Origin: Gordonia sihwensis NBRC 108236
GTDB taxonomy: Bacteria > Actinomycetota > Actinomycetes > Mycobacteriales > Mycobacteriaceae
Reading direction: 5' to 3'
Length of the DNA stretch: 64,000 nt
Assembly: GCF_000333035.1 (NCBI RefSeq)
Contig: NZ_BANU01000010.1
Location: 181,236 to 245,235 of the forward strand
Shown: positions 42,099-50,345 of the stretch, one piece after another
Layout: each line of letters starts with the position of its first letter
Numbering within the stretch: the stretch's first letter is position 1
Notes under the pieces: model-generated
Told to the model about the DNA's origin: nothing
Seen by the model: the letters and a program-made list of their open reading frames with translations, nothing else
Databases searched by the model: none
Translations under genes and position numbers: made by a program

Positions 42099-44656
42099 GA
42101 CCACAAGACATGCTGGCGGCCGGCCGCATGGGCCGCGAAACGATGGACGACTACGAGCGGTTCCTTGAAGGGAAAGTCGCGTTCGATCGCACGTACGGTC
42201 ACAAGGTCGAGTGGTCGGACATCAACCCGATCCTGAAACCACACCAGCGCGACATCGTCGCTTGGGCTGTGACTGGCGGGCGCCGAGCTATCTTTGCGGC
42301 GTTTGGACTTGGTAAGTCGGTGATGCAGTTGGAAACGCTGCGGATAACGCTCGAGAAGCACGGCGGCGGTCGCGGTCTCATCATCGCGCCGCTCGGCGTC
42401 CGTATCGAGTTCGCGCACGACGCCGACATGCTCGGCATCCCGACTCGGTTCATTCGGCGCACATCTGAGGTCGACGGCGACGGAATCTACATCACGAACT
42501 ACGAATCGGTTCGGGACGGCCGTCTCGACGTCAACGAGTTCACCGCAGTCAGCCTCGATGAGGCGTCAGTCCTGCGGTCATTCGGGTCGAAGACGTACCA
42601 GACGTTCCTCGCCGGATTCGCCGCCGTTCCATACAAATTCGTCGCTACCGCCACTCCTTCGCCAAACAGGTTCAAGGAACTCATCCACTACGCTGGATTC
42701 CTCGGCGTCATGGACACCGGGCAGGCACTCACGAGGTTCTTCCAGCGCGACTCCACGAAGGCCAACAACCTCACCCTGTACCCGCACAAGGAGCGCGAGT
42801 TCTACCTGTGGCTCGCATCGTGGGCGGCGTTCGTGCAGTCGCCGGCCGACCTCGGCCGCGATGCGACCGGGTACAACCTCCCCGAACGGCACATCGAAAC
42901 GCACGAGGTCGTCGTCGACATGACCGACGACAACGTCGACCGCGACGGACAGGGCGGGCTGTTCCGCAACGCCGCTCTCGGGCTCAAGGAGGCGGCAGCG
43001 GAGAAGCGCCTGTCGATGGATGCGCGGATCGCCAAGCTGATGGAGATCGTCACGGCACATCGCGGCGCGAATCCGGGCGACCAGATTCTCGTGTGGTGCG
43101 ACCTCAACGCCGAGCAAGACGCCATTGAGCACGCCCTCGCCGAGCATGGACTCACGTTCTCGTCTGTGCGGGGATCGCTGGACCCGGACGAGGTCGAGCG
43201 GCGGCTCGCGGAGTGGAAGCGCGGGGACACGTACGCGCTGATCGGGAAGCCGGTGATGCTCGGACAGGGCATGAACCTGCAGCAGTGCAACACCGCGATC
43301 TTCGTCGGCGTCACCTACAGCTTCAACAACATCATCCAGGCCGTCCACCGGATCCATCGGTTCGGGCAGACGCGGCCGACTTACACCCACCTGATCCATG
43401 CGAACACCGAGTCGGAGGTCATCGCGACCATCCGCGAGAAGTGGTCGCGGCACGATGACCTGGCAGGAACCATGACTGACATCATCCGAGAACACGGACT
43501 CGATCCCGCGTCTGTGGTCACCGAACTGACCCGCTCGATGGGCATCGACCGCTGCGAAGCGTCCGGCGACGGCTGGGTGTTCGCCAACAACGACTGCGTC
43601 GCCGAAACCCGCGGCATGGATGAAGGTTCAGTCGACCTGATCGTCACGTCGATCCCGTTCTCGAATCACTACGAGTACACGCCGAGCTACAACGACTTCG
43701 GGCACACCGATAACAACGATCACTTCTGGCAGCAGATGGACTACCTCACCCCGGAGCTACTTCGGATCCTCGCGCCCGGCCGGATCTACGCCTGCCACGT
43801 CAAAGACCGGATCTTGTTCGGCAACGTCACCGGCGCCGGCGTCCCAACCGTCTCCCCGTTTCACGCCGAAGCTCTGCAGCACGGCATCAAGCACGGGTTC
43901 GACTACCTCGGCATGATCACCGTCGTCACCGATGTGGTCCGCGAGAACAACCAGACCTACCGGCTCGGATGGTCCGAGATGGCGAAGGACGGCACGAAGA
44001 TGGGCGTCGGGTCTCCCGAGTACATCCTGCTGTTCCACAAGCCTCAGACTGACCGCACCAAGGGCTACGCGGACGTTCCTGTGGCTCACGACAAGGACAC
44101 CTATACGCGGGCGCGGTGGCAGATCGATGCGCACGCATTCTGGCGGTCGTCCGGAGACCGGCCGTTGACGCCGGACGAGCTCGTAGCGATGCCTGTCGAG
44201 CAGAGGTCGAAGGCCTTCACCGAGAACACCCTGAAGCAGGTGTACGACTACACCTCTCACATCAAGGTCGGGGAGGCACTCGACGGGCAGGGTGCGCTCC
44301 CGGCGACATTCATGTCGCTCGCGCCGGCGTCATGGCATCCCGATGTGTGGCACGACGTGAACCGGATGCTGACGCTGAACGGGGAGCAGAAGCGGCGTGC
44401 GATGCAGATGCACGTCTGCCCGCTGCAGTTCGACATCGTCGACCGGTTGATCGAGCGGTACTCGAACCCGGGGGACCTCGTGTTCGACCCGTTCGGAGGT
44501 CTCGCGACTGTCCCGAACCGCGCGCTGCGACTCGGCCGCCGCGGCCGTGCCGTCGAGCTCAATCCCGGATACTGGCTCGACGGCGTGAAGCACCTCGAAG
44601 CGGCCGAACGCGAACAGAACCTCCCAACCCTGTTCGACTTTGAGGACGCGTCGTGA
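42095..44656 (+). CDS. SF2 helicase-DNA methyltransferase fusion
   Basis: 853 residues. Part 1 (about residues 1-460) is a SNF2-like SF2 helicase: Walker A-like AAFGLGKSVMQ, AVSLDEASVLRSF (motif II), ATATPSPNRF (III) and QAVHRIHRFGQTRP (VI). Part 2 (about 490-853) is an amino-methyltransferase: VDLIVTSIPFSNHYEYTPS takes the place of the (D/S)PPY motif, and LVFDPFGGLATVPNRALRLG with AVELNPGYW is the AdoMet-binding FxGxG region, in the permuted beta-class order. It could move along DNA while methylating or assist phage replication. No cognate nuclease is visible nearby. The catalytic motif is SIPF, so activity should be tested. Confidence 0.85.
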   Translation: MRPQDMLAAGRMGRETMDDYERFLEGKVAFDRTYGHKVEWSDINPILKPHQRDIVAWAVTGGRRAIFAAFGLGKSVMQLETLRITLEKHGGGRGLIIAPLGVRIEFAHDADMLGIPTRFIRRTSEVDGDGIYITNYESVRDGRLDVNEFTAVSLDEASVLRSFGSKTYQTFLAGFAAVPYKFVATATPSPNRFKELIHYAGFLGVMDTGQALTRFFQRDSTKANNLTLYPHKEREFYLWLASWAAFVQSPADLGRDATGYNLPERHIETHEVVVDMTDDNVDRDGQGGLFRNAALGLKEAAAEKRLSMDARIAKLMEIVTAHRGANPGDQILVWCDLNAEQDAIEHALAEHGLTFSSVRGSLDPDEVERRLAEWKRGDTYALIGKPVMLGQGMNLQQCNTAIFVGVTYSFNNIIQAVHRIHRFGQTRPTYTHLIHANTESEVIATIREKWSRHDDLAGTMTDIIREHGLDPASVVTELTRSMGIDRCEASGDGWVFANNDCVAETRGMDEGSVDLIVTSIPFSNHYEYTPSYNDFGHTDNNDHFWQQMDYLTPELLRILAPGRIYACHVKDRILFGNVTGAGVPTVSPFHAEALQHGIKHGFDYLGMITVVTDVVRENNQTYRLGWSEMAKDGTKMGVGSPEYILLFHKPQTDRTKGYADVPVAHDKDTYTRARWQIDAHAFWRSSGDRPLTPDELVAMPVEQRSKAFTENTLKQVYDYTSHIKVGEALDGQGALPATFMSLAPASWHPDVWHDVNRMLTLNGEQKRRAMQMHVCPLQFDIVDRLIERYSNPGDLVFDPFGGLATVPNRALRLGRRGRAVELNPGYWLDGVKHLEAAEREQNLPTLFDFEDAS

Positions 44657-44955
44657 TCGACAAGACGGCGATGCGCAAGGCCGGCGACAGTCTGGACTTC
44701 GCGTTGCTCGGCTACAAGGAATCCACCCTCGACTACCGAGTCATCGTCGAGCCGCGAACTGGCGACCGCTGGCGAATAACAGTGCTCGACAAGGCGATGC
44801 CCGAAGGAATCTGCTTCGTCGACGACCTCCACTCGGACTCGCTCGAGCCGATGGAGTTGGTGCGTCTCGCGCTCAACGCGTACCGGGACCACGAAGGTCC
44901 GCCGGTAGCACCCGAGCCGACGCTGTTCGACACATCGAGAGAGGAGGAGCCGTAG
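44653..44955 (+). CDS. Small phage protein of unknown function
   Basis: 100 residues, GTG start overlapping the fusion gene stop. Contains a possible beta-sheet (YRVIVEPRTGDRWRITVLDK) and an acidic C-terminus. Confidence 0.6.
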   Translation: MIDKTAMRKAGDSLDFALLGYKESTLDYRVIVEPRTGDRWRITVLDKAMPEGICFVDDLHSDSLEPMELVRLALNAYRDHEGPPVAPEPTLFDTSREEEP

Positions 44956-45770
44956 TGACGTGGTTCAAGGTGGATGACGGTTTCTACGACCATCCGAAGC
45001 TGGTCGGTGTGTCGATGGCGTCACGCGGATTGTGGGTGACTGCTGGCTCGTACTGCTCCCGGCATCTCACCGATGGCGTGATCTCGTGGCGGCAGATTCG
45101 GGCACTCGGCGGCACCAAGGCGCAGGTTCGAGGGCTCCTCGACGCGGGCCTGTGGCGGGCGATTGGCGAGCGATCGGGAAGCGAATCGTTCGCGTTTCAC
45201 GACTGGATTGAATCGCAACCGACGAAAAGCAGCGTCCTCGATGCGCGCGAACGCGAGCGCAACAAGAAAGCAAAGTGGCGCGAAGCGAAAAGCAAGAAAG
45301 CCGCCGACCAGCAGGAAGAGGGAAATGTCCACGGTGGACAGGTTGGTCACGGAGACCGGGGACAAAACCGTCCGTCCACGGTTTCCCGACCCGACCCGAC
45401 CCGACCCGACCTATCTATAGAAGTTGGGAAGGGAAGTGCTGACCCAGCACGCGCGACTGGCCGCCCCTCAGATCGATGCACGGCACACGTCGGGGTCGAG
45501 AATCCGCCGGCGTGCGGCGGGTGCGCCCAAGCCCGACGCGACCTCGAAGCGTGGCAAGCCGAGAAACGACGCGCCGACATCGAAGCCGAACGTGAACACC
45601 GCGCCACCCAAGCCGACGCCGAACGCGCAGCCATCAACGACTGCGACCTGTGCGACACCCGCGGCTACCGCAACCGCCGCGTCTGCAACCACGACCCCAC
45701 CGAAGACGACCGAAGACGCAGGGGCCTCGCCGAAGCCAGATCCATCCTCGCCGAGAAAGGCATCGCATGA
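44955..45770 (+). CDS. Phage replication-initiator-like protein
   Basis: 271 residues. The N-terminus WFKVDDGFYDHPKLVGV and GLWVTAGSYCSRHLTDGVI is that of phage replisome-organiser/DnaD-like initiators with a winged helix. It has a basic middle, a Pro/Asp stretch encoded by a five-copy CCCGA repeat, and a C-terminal coiled coil with a Cys knuckle (CDLCDTRGYRNRRVCNH) similar to DnaT/DnaC-loader-type tails. It should recruit the host replisome. The start is GTG 44955. Confidence 0.7.
   Translation: MTWFKVDDGFYDHPKLVGVSMASRGLWVTAGSYCSRHLTDGVISWRQIRALGGTKAQVRGLLDAGLWRAIGERSGSESFAFHDWIESQPTKSSVLDARERERNKKAKWREAKSKKAADQQEEGNVHGGQVGHGDRGQNRPSTVSRPDPTRPDLSIEVGKGSADPARATGRPSDRCTAHVGVENPPACGGCAQARRDLEAWQAEKRRADIEAEREHRATQADAERAAINDCDLCDTRGYRNRRVCNHDPTEDDRRRRGLAEARSILAEKGIA
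45385..45411 (+). repeat. Five tandem copies of CCCGA in the replication-initiator gene
   Basis: A run of CCCGA repeated five times, then CCT, lies in the linker. Loss or gain of one unit shifts the reading frame, so the C-terminal zinc knuckle could be switched on or off by slippage. Confidence 0.6.
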
Positions 45771-46261
45771 CCGACCGTCACGTCTTCGTCGAAGGACGAC
45801 CGGCACCCCAGGGATCGAAGCGGCACATCGGGAACGGCCGAATGCTCGAGTCCTCGAAAGCGGTCGGACCATGGCGAACCGAAATCGCCTCAGAAGCCCG
45901 CAGGAGAGGCGGAATGCTCCCTCCGGGACCAGTAGGCGCAAACCTCGATTTCGTCATGCCACGGCCTAAACAGACGGCAAAGCGACGCCCCACACCGCCA
46001 GCCGTGAAGCGTCCAGACCTCGACAAGCTCACCAGAGCCGTATTCGACGCCATCACTGGCATCTGGATCACCGACGACTCCCACATCGTCACCCTCCACG
46101 CCACCAAACGCATCGCCGAACCCGACGAGCCAGCCGGCGTCGCAATCAGTCTCACCGCACTCACACGACCCCACTGCTTCGTCTGCCATCGAGACGACCC
46201 GCCGCCACGACCGCACGGCTGCGGACCCGAGTGCCACACCCGCGAAGGAGAACCCGCATGA
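45767..46261 (+). CDS. rusA: RusA-type Holliday junction resolvase
   Basis: 164 residues. The N-terminal VEGRPAPQGSKRHIG and the metal-binding RPDLDKLTRAVFDAITGI followed by TDDSHIVTL are RusA signatures (paired Asp residues). It resolves branched replication or recombination DNA before packaging. An extra C-terminal Cys/His tail (CFVCHRDDPPPRPHGCGPEC) could bind zinc, which typical RusA lacks. Confidence 0.85.
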   Translation: MTDRHVFVEGRPAPQGSKRHIGNGRMLESSKAVGPWRTEIASEARRRGGMLPPGPVGANLDFVMPRPKQTAKRRPTPPAVKRPDLDKLTRAVFDAITGIWITDDSHIVTLHATKRIAEPDEPAGVAISLTALTRPHCFVCHRDDPPPRPHGCGPECHTREGEPA

Positions 46262-46440
46262 CCGCCCTGATCACGGCACGTTCGTCTCGGGTTCGCGCGC
46301 GTGTGGCATCCAGCATCCACTACGACTGGACCTGCATGTGCGGCACCACCCTCACCGGCCACGGCGATCACACCGCGTTCGTACAGCGAGTACTGGACCA
46401 CACCGACCACTGCATCGAATCCGACCAGGAGGACGCATGA
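46258..46440 (+). CDS. Small Cys/His protein
   Basis: 60 residues with WTCMCGTTLTGHGDHTAF and HTDHC, a plausible single zinc finger. ATGA-coupled on both sides. Confidence 0.55.
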   Translation: MTALITARSSRVRARVASSIHYDWTCMCGTTLTGHGDHTAFVQRVLDHTDHCIESDQEDA

Positions 46441-47066
46441 CCGACACCACCGAGCACGACCTGCCCGGCACCCGCCAAGCCTTCCGAGACGCCATCCACT
46501 CGTTGATCGGACGCACCCGAACGTTGATAGAACGCGACAACGGAGCCACCGAACCCGCATGGGGTGATCCGCTGTACACGCAGTTGCGCGAGTACATCGC
46601 CGGAGCACAAGGCACAGGCAACGGCTCACACGCCCGCTCCATGCCACCCGTCGTCCTCGACGCCGTCGACCTCTGCGACCAGATCGACCGCACCGTCCGA
46701 GACTGGGTATCACCCATCAACGTCACAGGGACCGTAGGAAGACTGGCATGGCTCGAAGAAACGCAGTTCAGACCGCAGGACGTACCGGTACTGAAAGCAC
46801 GCACCGCGGACCTCACCTGGTGGGCCGCACGTGCCCGCGAACTCCTCGACCCACCACGACGCTGGACCCTCCCGAACCCCTGCCCAGCCTGCGGCACCGC
46901 CAAGGTGTACCGGCCCGACAGTGCAGGGGAAACCGTCAGACAACCCGCCCTGCAGATCGGCCGGCACGGATGCGAATGCCAACACTGCCGCACCTTCTGG
47001 CCCCCGGAACGGTTCGGCATCCTCGCCGGAGCCATCGGCGCGACACCAATCGCATCAGGTGAATGA
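46437..47066 (+). CDS. Phage protein with C-terminal zinc ribbon
   Basis: 209 residues. Helical N-terminal two thirds, then NPCPACGTAKVYR and CECQHCRTFWPPERF form a four-Cys zinc ribbon similar to those in actinophage early proteins. The last gene before the structured intergenic region; its TGA is at 47064-47066. Confidence 0.65.
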   Translation: MTDTTEHDLPGTRQAFRDAIHSLIGRTRTLIERDNGATEPAWGDPLYTQLREYIAGAQGTGNGSHARSMPPVVLDAVDLCDQIDRTVRDWVSPINVTGTVGRLAWLEETQFRPQDVPVLKARTADLTWWAARARELLDPPRRWTLPNPCPACGTAKVYRPDSAGETVRQPALQIGRHGCECQHCRTFWPPERFGILAGAIGATPIASGE

Positions 47067-47091
47067 CATGCGTGTGATTCACGTGTAGAGT
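47063..47091 (+). promoter_or_regulatory. Predicted promoter for the structured RNA
   Basis: ATGACA (47063-47068), a 17-bp spacer and TAGAGT (47086-47091) resemble the early promoter at 32552 (TTGACA-17-TACAGT). The predicted start near 47098 coincides with the first base-paired stem of the structured region. Confidence 0.55.
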
Positions 47092-47097
47092 TGGTGG

Positions 47098-47445
47098 CAC
47101 GGCGAAGCTGTCTCCAAAACCGGGGGCACTTCGCCGTAGTCGTTCCCGGACCCGGTCGCCCCGCCGATCCTCTGCTTTGGTGGGCCGCGGACCGAAACCA
47201 CCGGGAACCTAGCCGCCACATGGCGGCCACCCCGACGCGCGACGGGCTGCTCGGCGTCGGGGGTCACGTCCCCCGAGTGTCAGTCCCGCCACGTCATGCG
47301 AGTGCCGGGACGCAAGCCACGCCCACGACCCGACCTTTCACGGCGAGGCGCGAGCTGCACAACAGGGGAACAGCCCGCGACTCGACACCACACAAGGTGA
47401 CGTTCGCGGGCACCCAAACTTCACACCGGCCCCAGGAGGTCAGCG
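47098..47445 (+). ncRNA. Candidate structured non-coding RNA
   Basis: A block of about 350 bp with no convincing gene in a genome where adjacent genes otherwise overlap. Serial perfect stems: P1 CGGCGAAG 47100-47107 with 47129-47136; P2 GTTCCCGG 47142-47149 with 47201-47208, enclosing CGGTC/GACCG; P3 GCCGCC 47212-47217 with 47222-47227 and a 4-base loop; P4 CCCCGACGC 47230-47238 with 47254-47262; P5 CGGGGG 47258-47263 with 47270-47275 (competes with P4); P6 GTCCCG 47283-47288 with 47306-47311; P7 GCCCGCG 47373-47379 with 47405-47411. The region ends at the AGGAGG of the next gene. I recognise no known RNA family. One forward frame is open across it, but with poor composition and no start signal. 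Confidence 0.6.
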
Positions 47446-47676
47446 GTGATCGGAGAAGCCACGCTCGCCGCACTCATCGGCAGCGTTATCGGCTACGAAG
47501 CGTGGTGCATCCGAACCGGCCACCACGACGCCCTACTGTCCCGCACCGTCGACCGCCTCCGAGCACGACACATCGCCATCGACATCGCCGCCCACCTGAT
47601 CATCGGCACCACCGCACTGCACTTGGTACGCCGCCTGCCCGCCGCCCTCGACCCATACTCACGGTGCAGCACATGA
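47446..47676 (+). CDS. Small membrane protein, DUF7427-like
   Basis: 76 residues. YEAWCIRTGHHDALLSRTVDR followed by a hydrophobic helix (AIDIAAHLIIGTTALHLV) and DPYSRC, resembling actinophage DUF7427 proteins. The start is GTG 47446 with an AGGAGG 5 bases upstream. The first gene after the structured RNA. Confidence 0.7.
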   Translation: MIGEATLAALIGSVIGYEAWCIRTGHHDALLSRTVDRLRARHIAIDIAAHLIIGTTALHLVRRLPAALDPYSRCST

Positions 47677-47876
47677 CCAGGATGATGCGGGCGAACTACC
47701 GACGACGCGGACCGTGCCACCCATGGTGCGGCACCGCGGATCACGTCGTCGGACGCGCACGAGAGAAGCGGATCGCGGCCAGCGAGATCGCGACCGAGAC
47801 CGCGCTACCCGGCCACATCGACGACCCGATCTGTCCAGTCAGCGGCGACATCTGCGACGACTGCATGGCGTGCTGA
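47673..47876 (+). CDS. Small Cys/His-rich protein
   Basis: 67 residues with GPCHPWCGTADH and CPVSGDICDDCMAC, likely zinc-binding. Start ATG 47673 overlaps the upstream stop. Confidence 0.55.
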   Translation: MTRMMRANYRRRGPCHPWCGTADHVVGRAREKRIAASEIATETALPGHIDDPICPVSGDICDDCMAC

Positions 47877-48010
47877 TGACCGGCCTCCACGCCTGGCTCA
47901 CCCAGCAGATCACCGACGCCATCCGACCCATCACCGACGCCATCACCCGCGACACACTCGCCAGGCTGCGCATCGACATCACCATCCGACTCAGCTTGGA
48001 GGACACGTGA
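47876..48010 (+). CDS. Very small amphipathic phage protein
   Basis: 44 residues with an alternating amphipathic helix (LTQQITDAIRPITDAITRDT). ATG 47876 shares a base with the upstream TGA. Confidence 0.45.
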   Translation: MTGLHAWLTQQITDAIRPITDAITRDTLARLRIDITIRLSLEDT

Positions 48011-48351
48011 ACCAGATCGACGAGACGATGCGCGCACTACTCGCCGTCTACCGCGCCGACCTCAACGACCGCGATGAACAGATCGCGAACCTGACCTACC
48101 GAGCGAACGAAGCCGAACGACTCCGCGCCGACCTCAAACGCGAAAGTGAGAAGAACGTCGACGCTGTGAAGGTTGCGATGGACCTCCGCTCCGACGTCAA
48201 GGACGCCAACACCAAGATCAAGAAGCTCGAAGGAATCATCGAGTCCCTGAAGATCGAGCTTGTCAACGCGAGGGAAGCAGCCACCGCAGCCAAGGAAGGC
48301 CGCATCCCCAACTACTACTCGACCGCCACCGTTGGCGATACGAGCAGCTGA
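48007..48351 (+). CDS. Coiled-coil phage protein
   Basis: 114 residues, of which about residues 15-95 form a continuous coiled coil (NEAERLRADLKRESEKN, KIKKLEGIIESLKIELVNAR). Function unknown. GTG start at 48007. Confidence 0.65.
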   Translation: MNQIDETMRALLAVYRADLNDRDEQIANLTYRANEAERLRADLKRESEKNVDAVKVAMDLRSDVKDANTKIKKLEGIIESLKIELVNAREAATAAKEGRIPNYYSTATVGDTSS

Positions 48352-48360
48352 GCCGTGCTG

Positions 48361-48549
48361 ATGACCGCCCCGAAGCCAGGACAGCACCTCCGACCTACTG
48401 GCCGACCCTGCACCGCGTACCTGCCCCAGCTCGACGAAGACGGCTTCAACTGGAAACTCTACTGCGTCCTCGCAGACGGACACGACGGACACCACGAGAG
48501 CGTCGCAGGCTGGCGATTCGAAGCAGAAGACGAGGAGGCCGAGCGATGA
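48361..48549 (+). CDS. Small phage protein
   Basis: 62 residues starting MTAPKPGQHLRPTG, with CTAYLPQ, YCVLADGHDGHHE forming a possible Cys/His site. GTG 48355 is an alternative start. Confidence 0.55.
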   Translation: MTAPKPGQHLRPTGRPCTAYLPQLDEDGFNWKLYCVLADGHDGHHESVAGWRFEAEDEEAER

Positions 48550-48812
48550 GTGAGACACGAGAGCCGCTGACACGAGGGCATCACGCCTTCGACTGGGCTG
48601 TTGCCGCTGCCCACCGAGACCCAGAACTCATCGATCGCCGGGGACACTGCATCATCCCCGAAGACGCAGTCGAGTACGTGCAGCCCGAGCATGGGCAGCC
48701 ATACGCACACGTGCACGCCGTCTTCCAGCTCGACCAGAACGGACAGCCAACTCTCAACGAGGGCCGCGACGACGTGATCGTTCGCAGCGTGAACAAGAGG
48801 CTGTACCGATGA
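48546..48812 (+). CDS. Small phage protein of unknown function
   Basis: 88 residues, no recognised domain; contains VEYVQPEHGQPYAHVHAVFQ. ATGA-coupled. Confidence 0.5.
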   Translation: MSETREPLTRGHHAFDWAVAAAHRDPELIDRRGHCIIPEDAVEYVQPEHGQPYAHVHAVFQLDQNGQPTLNEGRDDVIVRSVNKRLYR

Positions 48813-49069
48813 GCGACTGTGAACACCTGAACCATCCGGAGTCCTGGCCCGGCGATGCAGGAGATACCGACGCCATCCGCGACGCCAGCACTTCGATGAC
48901 CGCGACTGAATCCATCTTCGACCTCATCACCGCCGAAGCCAACGACATCGCAACCCAAGCCAAGCGTGGCACCGAGCATGAGCACCACGACGGCTGGAAC
49001 TTCCCAGCAGACTGCCCCGCCCGACTGTACTGCGGATGCGGCGCACTCCTCGTCGAAGGCCACCGATGA
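48809..49069 (+). CDS. Small Cys/His protein
   Basis: 86 residues with CEHLNHPESW at the N-terminus and DCPARLYCGCG at the C-terminus. A zinc site is plausible. ATGA-coupled. Confidence 0.55.
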   Translation: MSDCEHLNHPESWPGDAGDTDAIRDASTSMTATESIFDLITAEANDIATQAKRGTEHEHHDGWNFPADCPARLYCGCGALLVEGHR

Positions 49070-49188
49070 CCGACGACCACTTCGACGTCCTCGACACAGA
49101 CACCGACATCGGACGCTGGTGTGAACGATGCGACACCACACGACACGCCGACTGCCGACCACACGGATGCACAGCAACACGAGACTGA
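49066..49188 (+). CDS. Very small Cys-rich protein
   Basis: 40 residues with RWCERCDTTRHADCRPHGC, one probable zinc knuckle. Its TGA shares a base with the ATG of the HNH gene that follows. Confidence 0.5.
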   Translation: MTDDHFDVLDTDTDIGRWCERCDTTRHADCRPHGCTATRD

Positions 49189-49466
49189 TGGCAACCAAGC
49201 GCAACACCGCGACCCGCGACAAACACCGCAAGATCATCGCCAGAGACCAACCGCCATGCCACTGGTGCGGCGACCCCATCGACTACACCGCACACCACCA
49301 CGACCCTCGAGCCTTCCAGATCGACCACGTCACACCCCTCGACCGAGGCGGCGAAGACGTACTCGACAATCTGGTCCCATCACATCGCGCATGTAATCGC
49401 GCCAAGTCGAACAAGATCATCCGCCCGACCGGCATCGACTTCATCACCGACCGCGACTGGACCTAA
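49188..49466 (+). CDS. HNH endonuclease (terminase-associated type)
   Basis: 92 residues. CHWCGDPIDY, then FQIDHVTPLDRGGEDVLDNL and SHRACNRAKSNK are the zinc Cys pairs and the HNH active site (Asp-His ... Asn ... His). Located just before the packaging genes, where HNH proteins assist terminase cutting at cos sites. The start is ATG 49188. Confidence 0.88.
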   Translation: MATKRNTATRDKHRKIIARDQPPCHWCGDPIDYTAHHHDPRAFQIDHVTPLDRGGEDVLDNLVPSHRACNRAKSNKIIRPTGIDFITDRDWT

Positions 49467-49477
49467 CCGAATAGAAA

Positions 49478-49506
49478 GCCCGGCGACGGCTGCAACCGCC
49501 CCGGGC
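49478..49506. terminator. Hairpin after the first HNH gene
   Basis: GCCCGG (49478-49483) pairs with CCGGGC (49501-49506) with a 17-base loop containing a further short stem. There is no U-tract. It may end the early operon transcript or protect the RNA end. Confidence 0.4.
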
Positions 49507-49535
49507 AATGGCCGAACCCGTAGGAGGAGTTCGAC

Positions 49536-50345
49536 ATGACCGAGCGTATCTGCACAGAAGACGGATGCACCAGCCCAGCCACGCACTACCCAAAGGTAAA
49601 GCGGTGCGGCCGATGCCACTACCGATGGCAAAAGGAACACGGCAAGCAGCGCGAGTTCCAGTGCGCAGTCTGCGACGTCACCTACACGGCACACCGGAAG
49701 CCACGGGGCAAGCCCTGCTGTAGTCCGCAATGCCGACAGAAGATGTCTCAGCCAATCGCGACAGCAGCCCGAGCAGACCAGATGCGGGCAACACCCAAGA
49801 GACCCAACGCAAAGCAATGCGCATGGTGCAATGCACTCCACTTCGAAGCGACCAAGTTCTGCAGCACTGAGTGTCGAGCAAGCGGTCAAAGCGAACACGC
49901 CAGAGCAAGACGCAGTCCACTTCGGACCGCCATCGAAAGCCATGACTACCAGCAGGTCATCAGATTGGTCGGAAGGCGGACTAGAGGGACCGAGTCCGGA
50001 TGCTGGGAATGGCAAGGCGCGAAGGTGCGAAGCAAGAAGGGTTCGAACCCCTATCCAGTGTGCAGGGTAGGGAAGCGGGACTTACAGGTCCATCGACTGA
50101 TCCTCGAAGCCAAGCTCCAACACCCTATAGGGACACAGACCGCGCACCACATGTGCGGGAACAGTATGTGCGTCAACCCTGACCACTTACAACAGGTGAC
50201 CAGCCGCGAGAACATCGCGGAGATGCTGGCCCGAAATGACTACATCCGCCGAATCGCGGAGCTCGAACGGGCACTCGCAAAAGTGCAACCAGACCACCCT
50301 CTGCTCGCCCAAGCCCCACTCTCCGGAGTGGTAAGGGCAGCCTAA
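49536..50345 (+). CDS. HNH endonuclease, homing-type
   Basis: 269 residues. The N-terminal half has several Cys pairs (CTEDGC, CGRCHYRW, CAVCDVTY, CAWCNALHFEATKFCSTEC), and the C-terminal part is an HNH_3 domain (SGCWEWQGAKVRSK, VHRLILEAKL, AHHMCGNSMCVNPDHLQQVT). The form resembles homing endonucleases placed next to conserved phage genes. Lower GC than its neighbours suggests recent transfer. GGAGGAG 7 bases upstream of the ATG. Confidence 0.85.
   Translation: MTERICTEDGCTSPATHYPKVKRCGRCHYRWQKEHGKQREFQCAVCDVTYTAHRKPRGKPCCSPQCRQKMSQPIATAARADQMRATPKRPNAKQCAWCNALHFEATKFCSTECRASGQSEHARARRSPLRTAIESHDYQQVIRLVGRRTRGTESGCWEWQGAKVRSKKGSNPYPVCRVGKRDLQVHRLILEAKLQHPIGTQTAHHMCGNSMCVNPDHLQQVTSRENIAEMLARNDYIRRIAELERALAKVQPDHPLLAQAPLSGVVRAA

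Noticed and set aside
45424..45969. Forward frame rich in Thr, Ala and Pro
   Set aside because: Out-of-frame shadow of the initiator-like gene and rusA.
47091..47876. A 261-codon forward frame across the structured RNA
   Set aside because: The first two thirds have poor composition and no start signal. Only the last 67 codons (from 47673) look like a gene.
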